Under the pieces are notes generated by a model. It was not told where the DNA came from, did no database searches, and was given only the letters and a program-made list of their open reading frames with translations. The position numbers and the translations under genes were made by a program. This document shows, one piece after another, positions 7,561-16,269 of a stretch of DNA of 20,030 nt. Position 1 is the first letter of the stretch, and the number at the start of each line of letters is the position of its first letter. The stretch is from Gammaproteobacteria bacterium (GTDB lineage Bacteria > Pseudomonadota > Gammaproteobacteria > Chromatiales > Chromatiaceae): assembly GCA_015767355.1 (NCBI GenBank), contig JADWMH010000014.1, positions 1 through 20,030 on the forward strand. The letters are read 5' to 3'.

Positions 7561-8633
7561 TCTATCTGGCTGATTATCTGGCGCAATTCCAGAGTGGTTT
7601 CAGCGTCTTTCAATACCAGACGCTGCGCATCATTCTCAGTGTGCTGACAGCGTTGGTGGTCTCTTTTGTGATCGGGCCGGCGATTATTCGCAAGCTCGCC
7701 ACCTACAAGGGGCAGCCAGTACGTGATGACGGGCCCAAAACCCATTTTGCCAAGGCTGGGACGCCGACCATGGGCGGCGCGCTGATTCTGGTTGCGGTCA
7801 GCATCAGCACCCTGCTGTGGGCGGATCTGGGAAACCGTTATGTATGGATCGTTTTACTGACGACACTGGCGTTTGGCGGTGTTGGACTGGTGGATGATTA
7901 CAAAAAGCTTGTCAAACAGGACCCCAAAGGTCTTGCCTCCCGCTATAAATATCTGTGGCAGTCGCTGTTTGGCTTCGCTGCAGCCATGGCGCTCTACCTG
8001 AGCGCCACCGAACCTCAGGAGACGCAGCTGTTCGTTCCCTTTTTCAAGGATGTGGCATTGAACCTGGGTCTCTTCTATGTGGTGCTCGCCTACTTCGTCA
8101 TCGTTGGCACCTCCAATGCCGTCAATCTGACAGATGGTCTGGATGGTCTGGCAATTGTGCCGACAATCCTGGTTGCCGGAGGCTTGATGATTTTTGCCTA
8201 TCTCTCCGGGCACATCAAGTTTGCAGAGTATTTACAGATTCCCCATCTATCCGGGGTGGGCGAAGTCGCCATTTTTTGTGCAGCGCTGCTGGGCGCCGGC
8301 ATTGGTTTCCTGTGGTTCAACACACATCCTGCGATGGTCTTCATGGGAGATGTCGGAGCACTCGCAATCGGCGCGGCGCTCGGCGTGGTCGCCGTGGCAG
8401 TGCGCCAGGAGTTGGTGCTGATGATCATGGGGGGGATTTTTGTGATCGAGACATTGTCGGTCATCATTCAGGTCGCCTCTTTCAAAATGACCGGCAAGCG
8501 CGTGTTTCGCATGGCGCCGCTGCACCATCACTATGAACTCAAAGGTTGGCCGGAGCCGCGCGTCATAGTCAGGTTCTGGATTATCAGTCTTATCCTGGTG
8601 TTGATTGGACTTGCGACATTGAAACTTCGATAA
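7554..8633 (+). CDS. mraY: Phospho-MurNAc-pentapeptide transferase MraY
   Basis: MraY is a polytopic inner-membrane enzyme that transfers phospho-MurNAc-pentapeptide from UDP to undecaprenyl phosphate, giving lipid I. The 359-residue protein is about as long as the E. coli enzyme (360) and very similar to it throughout, with about ten hydrophobic segments. Visible functional motifs are VRDDGPKTHFAKAGTPTMGG (56-75), VDDYKK with D114-D115 (113-118), NLTDGLDGLA (191-200), FMGDVGAL (263-270) and the histidine cluster HHH (324-326). The near-invariant tail LKGWPEPRVIVRFW (329-342) is present. The start lies inside the end of murF. A 16-nt spacer to murD is the only gap between rsmH and ftsA. Confidence 0.98.
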   Translation: MLIYLADYLAQFQSGFSVFQYQTLRIILSVLTALVVSFVIGPAIIRKLATYKGQPVRDDGPKTHFAKAGTPTMGGALILVAVSISTLLWADLGNRYVWIVLLTTLAFGGVGLVDDYKKLVKQDPKGLASRYKYLWQSLFGFAAAMALYLSATEPQETQLFVPFFKDVALNLGLFYVVLAYFVIVGTSNAVNLTDGLDGLAIVPTILVAGGLMIFAYLSGHIKFAEYLQIPHLSGVGEVAIFCAALLGAGIGFLWFNTHPAMVFMGDVGALAIGAALGVVAVAVRQELVLMIMGGIFVIETLSVIIQVASFKMTGKRVFRMAPLHHHYELKGWPEPRVIVRFWIISLILVLIGLATLKLR

Positions 8634-8649
8634 CGGTTTTATCAAGAGA

Positions 8650-10017
8650 ATGAGCACAGCAGAGAGCAACAAGAACGCGCAGCAGATGGCAGCCCCCATG
8701 ACCCTGATAGTGGGTCTGGGGTCTACCGGGCTCTCCTGCGTGCGTTTTCTTGCTGGCAGGGATATCCGCCTGGCTGTCATCGATAGTCGCGACCATCCAC
8801 CGGGTTTGCAGCAACTGCGTGATGAATACCCGGACGTGGCGCTCTTTACAGGCGCCTTTGATGCGGATGTTTTCGCGGCTGCGGAGCGTCTGGTCGTTAG
8901 CCCCGGGGTCTCCCTGAAAGAGCCGATGATACAGCAAGCTATCTCACGCGGTATCGAAGTCATAGGTGATGTCGAGCTGTTTTTGCGCGAAGTCAGTGTG
9001 CCGGTTGTGGCGATTACCGGTTCAAATGGCAAAAGTACGGTCACGACACTGCTGGGAGAGATGGCAAAAACAGCCGGTGTTCGCGCCGGTGTTGGAGGAA
9101 ATCTTGGTATACCGGTGCTGGATCTGCTGGATGAGAAGAATGAACTCTACATCCTGGAACTCTCCAGTTTTCAGCTGGAGACGATTCGCAGCTTACGCGC
9201 CAGAGCTGCTGTGATTCTGAATCTCAGCGCTGATCATCTGGACCGCTACGACTCTTATGAAGAATACGTGCAGGCAAAGGCGGTGATTTACCATAATGCA
9301 GAAATCGCGATCGTTAATCTGGATGATCCTGCCGCGATGCAGCTGGCTGAAAATTCCCGTTCCATCAGTTTCTGCATGCGGGCTCCACAGCCGGATCAAT
9401 ACGGTATCTGTGATGTCGATGCTGTGCAGTGGTTATGCAGAGGAGAGCAGCTGTTGCTGCAAACTGCCGCAATTCCCTCCGCTGGAAAACATAACCAGGC
9501 GAATGCGCTGGCTGCACTGGCGCTTGGTGAAGCCGTTGGCTTGCCTATGAATTCCATGCTGCGGGCTATCAGGGATTTTCGCGGGCTTGCTCACCGCACA
9601 TGGTTCGTTGCTGAAATCAATCATGTGCGCTGGTACAACGACTCCAAAGGGACAAATGTCGGCGCCTCGATCGCTGCGCTGGAGGGACTGGATATGGCGG
9701 ACGAGAGTCGCTCCATCCTGATTGCCGGAGGTGATTGCAAAGGGGCTGATTTTTCACCGCTCGCAGATAAGCTGCCTGCCTATGTACGCGCCCTGGTGCT
9801 GGTTGGGCGTGATGCGCCACTCATCGACAAAGCTGTCAACGGAGCCGTGCCTGGAGTCAATGCCGTCGATATGAATGATGCTGTCAGGCTTGCAGCGGAT
9901 CTCGCCCGTCCGGGCGACAGGGTGTTGTTGTCTCCCGCGTGCGCCAGTTTTGATATGTATGAGAATTATATGCAGCGTGGCGAAGCTTTTATGGAAGCAG
10001 TCGGGAGGCTTGCTTGA
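8650..10017 (+). CDS. murD: UDP-MurNAc-L-Ala:D-glutamate ligase MurD
   Basis: MurD adds D-glutamate to UDP-MurNAc-L-Ala in the cytoplasm using ATP. The 455-residue product (E. coli 438) has an N-terminal UDP-binding Rossmann-like domain with IVGLGSTGLSCVRFL (20-34), the P-loop GSNGKST (124-130), ELSSFQLET soon after it, the NDSKGTNVG motif of the C-terminal half and the terminal LLSPACASFD. It carries about 12 extra residues at the N-terminus. In-frame ATGs at 8686 and 8698 could be the real start, but the upstream ATG has a purine-rich AAGAGAA just before it. The 3' end shares one base with the ATG chosen for ftsW. Confidence 0.96.
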   Translation: MSTAESNKNAQQMAAPMTLIVGLGSTGLSCVRFLAGRDIRLAVIDSRDHPPGLQQLRDEYPDVALFTGAFDADVFAAAERLVVSPGVSLKEPMIQQAISRGIEVIGDVELFLREVSVPVVAITGSNGKSTVTTLLGEMAKTAGVRAGVGGNLGIPVLDLLDEKNELYILELSSFQLETIRSLRARAAVILNLSADHLDRYDSYEEYVQAKAVIYHNAEIAIVNLDDPAAMQLAENSRSISFCMRAPQPDQYGICDVDAVQWLCRGEQLLLQTAAIPSAGKHNQANALAALALGEAVGLPMNSMLRAIRDFRGLAHRTWFVAEINHVRWYNDSKGTNVGASIAALEGLDMADESRSILIAGGDCKGADFSPLADKLPAYVRALVLVGRDAPLIDKAVNGAVPGVNAVDMNDAVRLAADLARPGDRVLLSPACASFDMYENYMQRGEAFMEAVGRLA

Positions 10018-11171
10018 TGGAAGCGATCATGCAGCGGCGAGAGGGAAAAATTTGGGAGATGCCGCGACTGGATTATCCGCTGCTGGCCACTGCCCTGGCA
10101 TTGCTGCTGATTGGCGTAGTCATGGTCGGATCGGCGACCATGCATCGCTTCACTGCTATGCCCTATTTTTTCGTCTACCGTCATCTGTTTGCCGTACTGC
10201 TGGGGTTGGCAGTGGCTGCCGTTGTCATGCGTATCCCGATTGATCGCTGGGAACGCTGGGCTCCGCTGCTCTATATTCTGGGTTTGGTGCTGCTGGTATT
10301 GGTGTTGATTCCGGGGATAGGCCGCAGTGTCAATGGCGCCCAGCGCTGGATCTCTCTCGGTGGTTTTAATCTGCAGAGTTCTGAATTTATGAAGTTGTTC
10401 GTGATGCTCTATCTGGCCGGCTACCTGAATCGAAAGCACCTGGAGGTCACGACTGGTGTGTGGGGTTTCGTCAAGCCACTGCTGCCTGTTCTGATCGCTG
10501 CTGCGTTGATCATGCTGGAGCCGGATATGGGAACCACCGTTGTGTTGCTTGTCATCGCATTTGGCATGCTGTTTCTCGGCGGGGTGCCGATACGCCAATA
10601 TCTGGTTCTGTTTGCAGTTGCCATTGTTTCGCTGGGTGTGCTGGTGATTGTCGAGCCCTATCGCATGAAGCGCGTTACCTCTTTTATGGACCCCTTTGCC
10701 GACCCGCTCAACAGCGGATATCAGCTCTCCAATGCATTGATCGCATTTGGACGTGGTGAGTGGAGTGGAGTTGGACTTGGGGAGGGTGTGCAAAAGCTTT
10801 TCTATCTCCCTGAAGCCCACAACGATTTTCTCATCGCAGTGATCGGTGAGGAGTTTGGTTTGCTTGGTACGGTGTCAATTATTCTCCTGTTTGCTTTCAT
10901 CAGCTGGCGCGCTTTCCGCATTGGCGCCATGGCAGAGAAACAGGGCAAACGCTTTGCACTCTATATTGCCTATGGCAGTGGATTATGGATTGGTTTTCAG
11001 GCGTTTATCAATATTGGCGTCAATCTCGGTCTGCTTCCCACCAAGGGGTTGACTTTGCCGCTGATGAGCTATGGAGGCAACAGCATCATCGTTGTCTGTG
11101 TGGTGATTGCGATGTTGCAGCGCATCCATCTCGAAGTTGTGCCAACAACACCTAAGCGGAGCAAAAAATGA
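10017..11171 (+). CDS. ftsW: Septal peptidoglycan polymerase FtsW
   Basis: FtsW is a SEDS-family glycosyltransferase that polymerises lipid II at the division site with FtsI. The 384-residue product has about ten membrane segments and the SEDS signatures GAQRWISLG (107-115), EPDMGTT (168-174), YQLSNALIAFGRG (235-247), LPEAHNDFLIAVIGEE (264-279), and PTKGLTLPLMSYGGNS (341-356). D270 in the EAHND segment corresponds to the catalytic Asp297 of E. coli FtsW. I chose the ATG at 10017 because GGGAGG (10003-10008) is well spaced before it and it gives the TGATG overlap seen elsewhere in this operon. A TTG at 10014 is in frame and would add one residue. The end overlaps murG as ATGA. Confidence 0.97.
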   Translation: MEAIMQRREGKIWEMPRLDYPLLATALALLLIGVVMVGSATMHRFTAMPYFFVYRHLFAVLLGLAVAAVVMRIPIDRWERWAPLLYILGLVLLVLVLIPGIGRSVNGAQRWISLGGFNLQSSEFMKLFVMLYLAGYLNRKHLEVTTGVWGFVKPLLPVLIAAALIMLEPDMGTTVVLLVIAFGMLFLGGVPIRQYLVLFAVAIVSLGVLVIVEPYRMKRVTSFMDPFADPLNSGYQLSNALIAFGRGEWSGVGLGEGVQKLFYLPEAHNDFLIAVIGEEFGLLGTVSIILLFAFISWRAFRIGAMAEKQGKRFALYIAYGSGLWIGFQAFINIGVNLGLLPTKGLTLPLMSYGGNSIIVVCVVIAMLQRIHLEVVPTTPKRSKK

Positions 11172-12238
11172 GACATGTCATCATCATGGCAGGCGGAACC
11201 GGAGGGCATGTTTACCCTGCACTGGCTACAGCGAAAGAGTTGATTTCAAGAGGCTACACGGTCAGCTGGCTGGGGACTCCGGACAGTTTTGAATCCCGCC
11301 TGGTTCCACAGCATAAGATCGAGTTCGATGTTGTCAATATCAAGGGGCTGCGGGGCAATGGTGTCAAGCGTATGCTGACTGCTCCCTTTCTATTATCGCA
11401 ATCGCTGCTGCAGGCGCTGAGTGTGATGCGTCGCAGAAAACCGGTGCTGGTCATCGGCATGGGGGGCTTTGCTTCCGGTCCGGGTGGCGTGGCTGCGCGC
11501 CTCACGGGAACGCCGCTGGTGATCCATGAACAGAATGCAATTGCCGGAGTCACCAACAAACTGCTCTCCAAATTTTCCAATGCCGTGTGTGAAGCATTCC
11601 CGGGAACCTTCAGGGCGTCGAAAAAAGTGACCACGACGGGGAATCCTGTGCGAGCAGAGATAGCGGCTTTGGCGCCACCCGCCGAACGCATGTCACAGCA
11701 CAATGGGCCGGTACAAGTGCTGGTTGTTGGAGGATCTCTCGGTGCTGCAATGCTCAATGAAGTGGTTCCTGAAGCGCTGGCTCTCATCGATGAAGCACAG
11801 CGTCCCGCCATCGGGCATCAATCAGGGCGTAACAAGGAGCAGGAGACACTTCAGGCCTATGAAGATGCCGGGGTGAAATCATGGGTTGTGGAGTTTATTG
11901 ATGATATGGCGGAGGCCTACAGCTGGGCGGATCTTATGATTTGCCGCAGTGGCGCCTTGACTGTTTCCGAACTTGCAGCTGCTGGTGTTGCATCGATACT
12001 GGTTCCCTACCCGTTTGCAGTGGATGACCATCAGACCCTCAATGCGCGTTATCTTGCCGACCAGGGGGCGGCAGTCATTTTGCAGCAGCGTGACATGAAC
12101 GCTGCAGTGCTGGCGCAGAAAATTCGCAACCTTGACCGTGACAGACTGCTGCATATGGCGCAAAAGGCGCGTCTGCTCGCAAGGAGCGATGCGACTTCAC
12201 AGGTTGTCGATATTTGTGAAAGGGTGATGATGCGATGA
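11168..12238 (+). CDS. murG: UDP-GlcNAc:lipid I N-acetylglucosaminyltransferase MurG
   Basis: MurG is a peripheral inner-membrane GT-B glycosyltransferase that adds GlcNAc to lipid I to give lipid II. The 356-residue product (E. coli 355) has the first G loop AGGTGGHVYPALA (8-20), the third G loop GMGGFASGPGG (97-107), HEQNAIAG (120-127), GGSLGA (188-193), ICRSGALTVSELA (258-270) as the UDP-GlcNAc-binding region, and DDHQTLNA (286-293). The ATG overlaps the ftsW stop by 4 nt, and the stop overlaps the murC start by 4 nt. It sits between the lipid I enzymes and the ligases, as in E. coli. Confidence 0.97.
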   Translation: MRHVIIMAGGTGGHVYPALATAKELISRGYTVSWLGTPDSFESRLVPQHKIEFDVVNIKGLRGNGVKRMLTAPFLLSQSLLQALSVMRRRKPVLVIGMGGFASGPGGVAARLTGTPLVIHEQNAIAGVTNKLLSKFSNAVCEAFPGTFRASKKVTTTGNPVRAEIAALAPPAERMSQHNGPVQVLVVGGSLGAAMLNEVVPEALALIDEAQRPAIGHQSGRNKEQETLQAYEDAGVKSWVVEFIDDMAEAYSWADLMICRSGALTVSELAAAGVASILVPYPFAVDDHQTLNARYLADQGAAVILQQRDMNAAVLAQKIRNLDRDRLLHMAQKARLLARSDATSQVVDICERVMMR

Positions 12239-13668
12239 CCATGCAGGGCGCTATACCGGAGAGTCGTACAATGGAGGCGATGCGCATGCGCGTATCTCAT
12301 CTCTACTTTGTGGGCATCGGTGGATCGGGCATGAATGGCATCGCACAGGTGATGATAAATCTCGGTTACCGTGTCTCCGGCTCTGATCTCTCGGACAACG
12401 CTGCAGTGCAGCAGTTGCGCAGTATGGGCGCCACGGTGTTTCACAGCCACGAGGCGAAACAGGTTGAAGGTTGTGATGCGGTTGTTGTCTCCACAGCGAT
12501 TCGTGATGACAACCCGGAGGTGCTTTACGCCAGGGAAAAACGCATCCCGGTGGTGCCACGCGCCGAGATGCTGGCTGAATTGATGCGTTTTCGCTATGGC
12601 ATCGCGGTAGCGGGAACCCACGGGAAAACGACCACGACCAGTTTGGTGACCTGTCTGCTTGCGGAGGGTGGGCTGGATCCGACCTTCGTTATTGGCGGTC
12701 TGTTGAATTCAGCCGGAGCCAATGCCCAGCTGGGCGCGAGTGATTATCTGGTTGCAGAGGCTGATGAGAGTGATGCATCGTTTCTCTATCTGCAGCCGAT
12801 GATCTCCGTGATCACGAATGTCGATCATGATCATATGGAAACCTATGGCGGGGATTTCGAGCGGCTGCGCCAGACATTTGTAGAATTTCTTCACCACCTT
12901 CCCTTCTATGGATTGGCGGTGATGTGCATTGATGATCCCGAGGTGCGCAGCCTGATTCCCAGGGTAACGCGTCGAGTGATCACCTATGGCCAGTCGCAGG
13001 ATGCCGACGTACGTGTTCTCAATATTGAACAGCAGGGCTTGCGCACCAGCTTCCAGGTGCAGTGTGTCGACAATGGAGTTATCGACATCAATCTCAATAT
13101 GCCGGGTCGGCACAATGTATTGAATGCGGTTGCGGCGGTTGCAGTTGCACGGGAGCTGGGTGTGGACAATGCGGCTATTCAGCGCGCGTTGAAGAAATTT
13201 GCCGGAATCGGCAGGCGTTTCCAGAGTCAGGAGTTTGAGTGGAAGGGTGGCAGGGTCATGCTGGTCGATGATTATGGACATCATCCGCGTGAAGTGGCTG
13301 CGACAATTGATGCAGTCAGGACAGGCTGGCCGCAGCGTCGTTTGATACTGGCGTTTCAACCGCACCGCTATAGCCGCACCCAGGAGCAGTTTGAAGATTT
13401 TACAGTGGTTCTATCGAATGTAGACGTGCTTCTGTTGAGCGAAGTCTATGCTGCCGGTGAATCGCCGATCAGCGGCGCCGACGGGCGTGCACTGGCTGCG
13501 GCTATCCGCACCAGGGGACAGATCAACCCGATTTTTGTTGAGCAGCTTGACGAGTTGCCGCAGACATTGGCCGCAGTGTTGGAGCCGGATGACGTGGTGT
13601 TGATGATGGGCGCCGGCAGCATCGGACAGGTTGCCGCGAAGCTGCCTCAGCTTGTGGGAGCACACTGA
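12235..13668 (+). CDS. murC: UDP-MurNAc:L-alanine ligase MurC
   Basis: MurC catalyses the first amino-acid addition to UDP-MurNAc in the cytoplasm. The 477-residue product (E. coli 491) has the N-terminal nucleotide-binding FVGIGGSGMNGIAQV (25-39), the P-loop GTHGKTTTT (127-135), EADESDASF in the central domain, APGRHN-like MPGRHNVLNA, VDDYGHHPREV and FQPHRYSRT in the C-terminal part. The ATG used overlaps the murG stop (ATGA). It gives an N-terminal extension of about 20 residues, similar in length to that of E. coli. In-frame ATGs at 12271 (after GGAGAG) and 12286 (after GGAGG) also have good ribosome-binding sites, so the start is not fully settled. Confidence 0.97.
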   Translation: MTMQGAIPESRTMEAMRMRVSHLYFVGIGGSGMNGIAQVMINLGYRVSGSDLSDNAAVQQLRSMGATVFHSHEAKQVEGCDAVVVSTAIRDDNPEVLYAREKRIPVVPRAEMLAELMRFRYGIAVAGTHGKTTTTSLVTCLLAEGGLDPTFVIGGLLNSAGANAQLGASDYLVAEADESDASFLYLQPMISVITNVDHDHMETYGGDFERLRQTFVEFLHHLPFYGLAVMCIDDPEVRSLIPRVTRRVITYGQSQDADVRVLNIEQQGLRTSFQVQCVDNGVIDINLNMPGRHNVLNAVAAVAVARELGVDNAAIQRALKKFAGIGRRFQSQEFEWKGGRVMLVDDYGHHPREVAATIDAVRTGWPQRRLILAFQPHRYSRTQEQFEDFTVVLSNVDVLLLSEVYAAGESPISGADGRALAAAIRTRGQINPIFVEQLDELPQTLAAVLEPDDVVLMMGAGSIGQVAAKLPQLVGAH

Positions 13669-14546
13669 TGCGGCAGTTGCGTGGAGAACTGCTGCAGCAG
13701 GAGCCGATGGGGCCTCACTGCAGCTGGCGAACGGGAGGAGTTGTGAAGCAATTGTTTCGGCCGGTGGATATTGACGATCTGCAGCAGTTTCTGCAGCAGC
13801 TTGTTGATGAAGAGCAGTTGATCTGGGTCGGACTGGGAAGCAACCTGCTGGTGCGTGACGGCGGCTTTGACGGCAGTGTGATTCTTACAAAAGGACGCCT
13901 TCAACAGATTGAAATCAGTGATGACATGCTCTCTGCGCAAGCTGGTGTGAATTGCGCAAAGGTGGCGAGAGAGACTGCCAGACAGGGTTACTGCGGTCTC
14001 GAGTTTTTTGCCGGTATCCCCGGCACCATTGGCGGCGCCCTGGCCATGAATGCAGGCGCTTTCGGTGGCGAGACCTGGGAAAATGTTATTAAGGTCGAAA
14101 CCATCGATCGTCACGGCACCATCAGATCGCGTTTGCCGGAGGAGTTTGAAGTGCATTACCGTGAGGTAAAGGCGCCAGTTGATGAATATTTTTTACGCGG
14201 CTGGTTTTGTCTGCAGCGTGGCGATGTCAATAAAGCACAGCAGAAAATTCGGCAATTGCTGGAGCGTCGCGCACAAACACAGCCAACAACCCAGGCAAGT
14301 TGTGGATCGACATTCCGAAACCCCGAAGGTGATTTTGCGGCGCGTCTGATCGAGTCCGCCGGCCTTAAAGGATACTGCATCGGGGGAGCCTGCGTTTCTG
14401 AAAAACATGCGAATTTTATTATCAATCGTGGCAGCGCCACGGCAACGGATATTGAGCAGTTGATGGAGTACGTTCAGCAGCAGGTATTACGGCAAAGCAG
14501 CACCTCCCTGCAGGCCGAAGTGCATATTGTAGGAGAGGCGGCGTGA
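13668..14546 (+). CDS. murB: UDP-N-acetylenolpyruvoylglucosamine reductase MurB (short type)
   Basis: MurB is a cytoplasmic FAD enzyme that uses NADPH to reduce enolpyruvyl-UDP-GlcNAc to UDP-MurNAc, the substrate of MurC. The 292-residue product has the FAD-binding GLGSNLLVRDGGFDG (55-69), GIPGTIGGALAMNAGAFGGE (116-135), R165 in YREVKAP, S214 in CGSTFRNP as the likely proton donor, SEKHANFIIN (244-253) and E284 near the end. The length and the CGSTFRNP context match the shorter type II MurB of many bacteria, not the 342-residue type I enzyme of E. coli. Its place between murC and ddl is common outside the enterics. The ATG shares one base with the murC stop, and the end overlaps ddlB by 4 nt. 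Confidence 0.96.
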   Translation: MRQLRGELLQQEPMGPHCSWRTGGVVKQLFRPVDIDDLQQFLQQLVDEEQLIWVGLGSNLLVRDGGFDGSVILTKGRLQQIEISDDMLSAQAGVNCAKVARETARQGYCGLEFFAGIPGTIGGALAMNAGAFGGETWENVIKVETIDRHGTIRSRLPEEFEVHYREVKAPVDEYFLRGWFCLQRGDVNKAQQKIRQLLERRAQTQPTTQASCGSTFRNPEGDFAARLIESAGLKGYCIGGACVSEKHANFIINRGSATATDIEQLMEYVQQQVLRQSSTSLQAEVHIVGEAA

Positions 14547-15466
14547 GTGGAGTGAACCGGTTTGGGAAAGTAGCCGTGCTGATGGGAGGAACATCTGCCG
14601 AGCGAGAGGTATCGCTGAATAGTGGCCGTGCTGTTCTCGACGGGCTGCTGCGTCAGGGCGTCGATGCCCATGCTGTGGATATCACCGGACCTCAGGAAAT
14701 TGTGGAGCTGTATCAAGACAACTATGAACGTGCATTTATCGTGCTGCACGGCAGGGGCGGCGAAGATGGCCAGATCCAGGGAGCGCTGCAAACACTGGGC
14801 ATTCCCTATACCGGCAGCGGGGTGATGGGTTCCGCCATAGCGATGGATAAATACCGCACCAAGCTGATGTGGGGCGGCGTTGGCCTGCCGACGCCTGACT
14901 ATCAATTGCTGCGTAATCCATCTGATCTGAAACTGGCTGCTGCACTGGGTTTTCCCCTGATGATCAAGCCTGCCAACGAAGGCTCCAGTATCGGCATGTC
15001 GCGAGTCACCACTGAAGCGGAACTTGACAAGGCATGGAGGGTAGCGCGTGAGTATGACCCGATTGTAATTGCAGAGCGGTGGATTACAGGAAGCGAATAT
15101 ACGGTCTCCATCCTTGGAGGTGATGCGTTGCCGGTAATTCGCCTTGAGACGCCCAATGAATTTTATGACTACGAAGCCAAGTATCAATCGAATGAGACTG
15201 GATATCACATCCCTTCGGGTCTCGATCCTGTCAGGGAGCAGCAGGCGCAGGCGCTTGCGCTGGAGGCATTTGATGCAGTAGGAGCAAGCGGTTGGGGACG
15301 CGTCGATATGATGATCGATGAAGCCGGTGCGATGTGGCTGATTGAAGTGAATACCGTACCGGGGATGACGGATCACAGTCTGGTGCCGATGGCGGCAAAG
15401 GCACAGGGGATCGGTTTTGATGAGATGGTGTGGAAGATATTGCAGCAGACGATGGGGCATGATTGA
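14543..15466 (+). CDS. ddlB: D-alanine-D-alanine ligase
   Basis: This ATP-grasp enzyme joins two D-alanines to give the dipeptide used by MurF. The 307-residue product (E. coli DdlB 306) shows LMGGTSAEREVSLNSG (13-28), LHGRGGEDG (68-76), YTGSGVMGSAIAMDK (89-103), IKPANEGSSIGMS (141-153), the omega-loop FYDYEAKY (207-214) and EVNTVPGMTDHSLVPMAA near the C-terminus. K213-Y214 correspond to K215-Y216 of E. coli DdlB, which is the arrangement of true D-Ala-D-Ala ligases and not D-Ala-D-Lac enzymes. Translation starts at GTG after AGGAGAG (14531-14537), overlapping the murB stop as GTGA. Confidence 0.97.
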   Translation: MSGVNRFGKVAVLMGGTSAEREVSLNSGRAVLDGLLRQGVDAHAVDITGPQEIVELYQDNYERAFIVLHGRGGEDGQIQGALQTLGIPYTGSGVMGSAIAMDKYRTKLMWGGVGLPTPDYQLLRNPSDLKLAAALGFPLMIKPANEGSSIGMSRVTTEAELDKAWRVAREYDPIVIAERWITGSEYTVSILGGDALPVIRLETPNEFYDYEAKYQSNETGYHIPSGLDPVREQQAQALALEAFDAVGASGWGRVDMMIDEAGAMWLIEVNTVPGMTDHSLVPMAAKAQGIGFDEMVWKILQQTMGHD

Positions 15467-16269
15467 TGGCTGCAAAGAGAAAAACAACCGGCAAAAAGCA
15501 AGGCGTTTCTCGCGGTGATGTATTGTGGATGCGCTCCGGAGGCACTCTGTTGCTGGTGGCTGTCATTGCAGTTGCTGCCTACTGGATTCATCAGAAGATT
15601 CAGGATCCGTCACTGATGCCGGTGAAATCCGTGGTGCTGGATGGAAGTTTCGAGCATGTCAAACGCAGTGAATTGGAAAGCATTATTTCGGGGGCAATGA
15701 GCGGCGGGTTTTTTCTGCTTGATGTCAGCCGGATACAGGCAGCTCTTAAGCGGCTGGAGTGGGTTTCCGCTGTCACAGTACGCAGGGTGTGGCCGGATGT
15801 GTTGGTGATCAAAATCGAGGAGCATGTGCCATTTGCACGATGGGGAGCCGCCAAACTAATGAGTCAGCAGGGTGAGTTGTTTGCACCGCAGCTCGAGGAG
15901 TCCTTCCCGGGTCTCCCGCAGATCGATGCAGAGGCGCAATTTGCTGAAGATGTGCTGCAGCGTTTCCGCCAATTCAGCGAGCTCCTGCATGGAGATGCTG
16001 TAGTAGCAAGGCTGCGTCGAAATACGCGCAGTGGCTGGACATTGTGGCTGGCCTCGGGGGTGCGCGTCGAGCTTGGCAACAGCAGGGTCATGGAGCGGTT
16101 GGCAAGAGCCAGTTTGCTGCTGAAGCACTTTGCAGGCGAGGTAGCCATGCTCGATGTCATTGATGCGCGTTACTCCGGAGGTGTGGCGGTGAGCATGAGA
16201 CAACACGACATCAAAGCAAACGATAAAGCAAACGAACTGAAAAAAGAGTCGATAGAGTCACAGGTATGA
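15466..16269 (+). CDS. ftsQ: Cell division protein FtsQ
   Basis: FtsQ is a bitopic inner-membrane scaffold that recruits FtsB and FtsL to the divisome. The 267-residue product has a basic cytoplasmic tail, one membrane helix (about 25-43), a POTRA domain (about 51-122) ending in VRRVWPDVLVIKIEEHVPFARW (shown here only as a region, 105-126), and a C-terminal beta domain to about residue 240. The WPDxLxIxIxExxPxARW pattern is the family hallmark. The tail after residue 245 is rich in K, N and E and probably disordered. I chose the ATG at 15466, which shares one base with the ddlB stop (TGATG). A TTG at 15463 is in frame. The end overlaps ftsA by 4 nt. Confidence 0.95.
   Translation: MAAKRKTTGKKQGVSRGDVLWMRSGGTLLLVAVIAVAAYWIHQKIQDPSLMPVKSVVLDGSFEHVKRSELESIISGAMSGGFFLLDVSRIQAALKRLEWVSAVTVRRVWPDVLVIKIEEHVPFARWGAAKLMSQQGELFAPQLEESFPGLPQIDAEAQFAEDVLQRFRQFSELLHGDAVVARLRRNTRSGWTLWLASGVRVELGNSRVMERLARASLLLKHFAGEVAMLDVIDARYSGGVAVSMRQHDIKANDKANELKKESIESQV

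Noticed and set aside
8247..9044. Minus-strand open frame (265 residues) across the end of mraY and the start of murD
   Set aside because: Both + strand genes are intact and highly conserved here. The antisense product is low-complexity and unlike any known family.
9966..10820. Minus-strand open frame (284 residues) opposite ftsW
   Set aside because: It is rich in Q, H and N, as expected from reading a membrane protein gene backwards. There is no start signal or family match.
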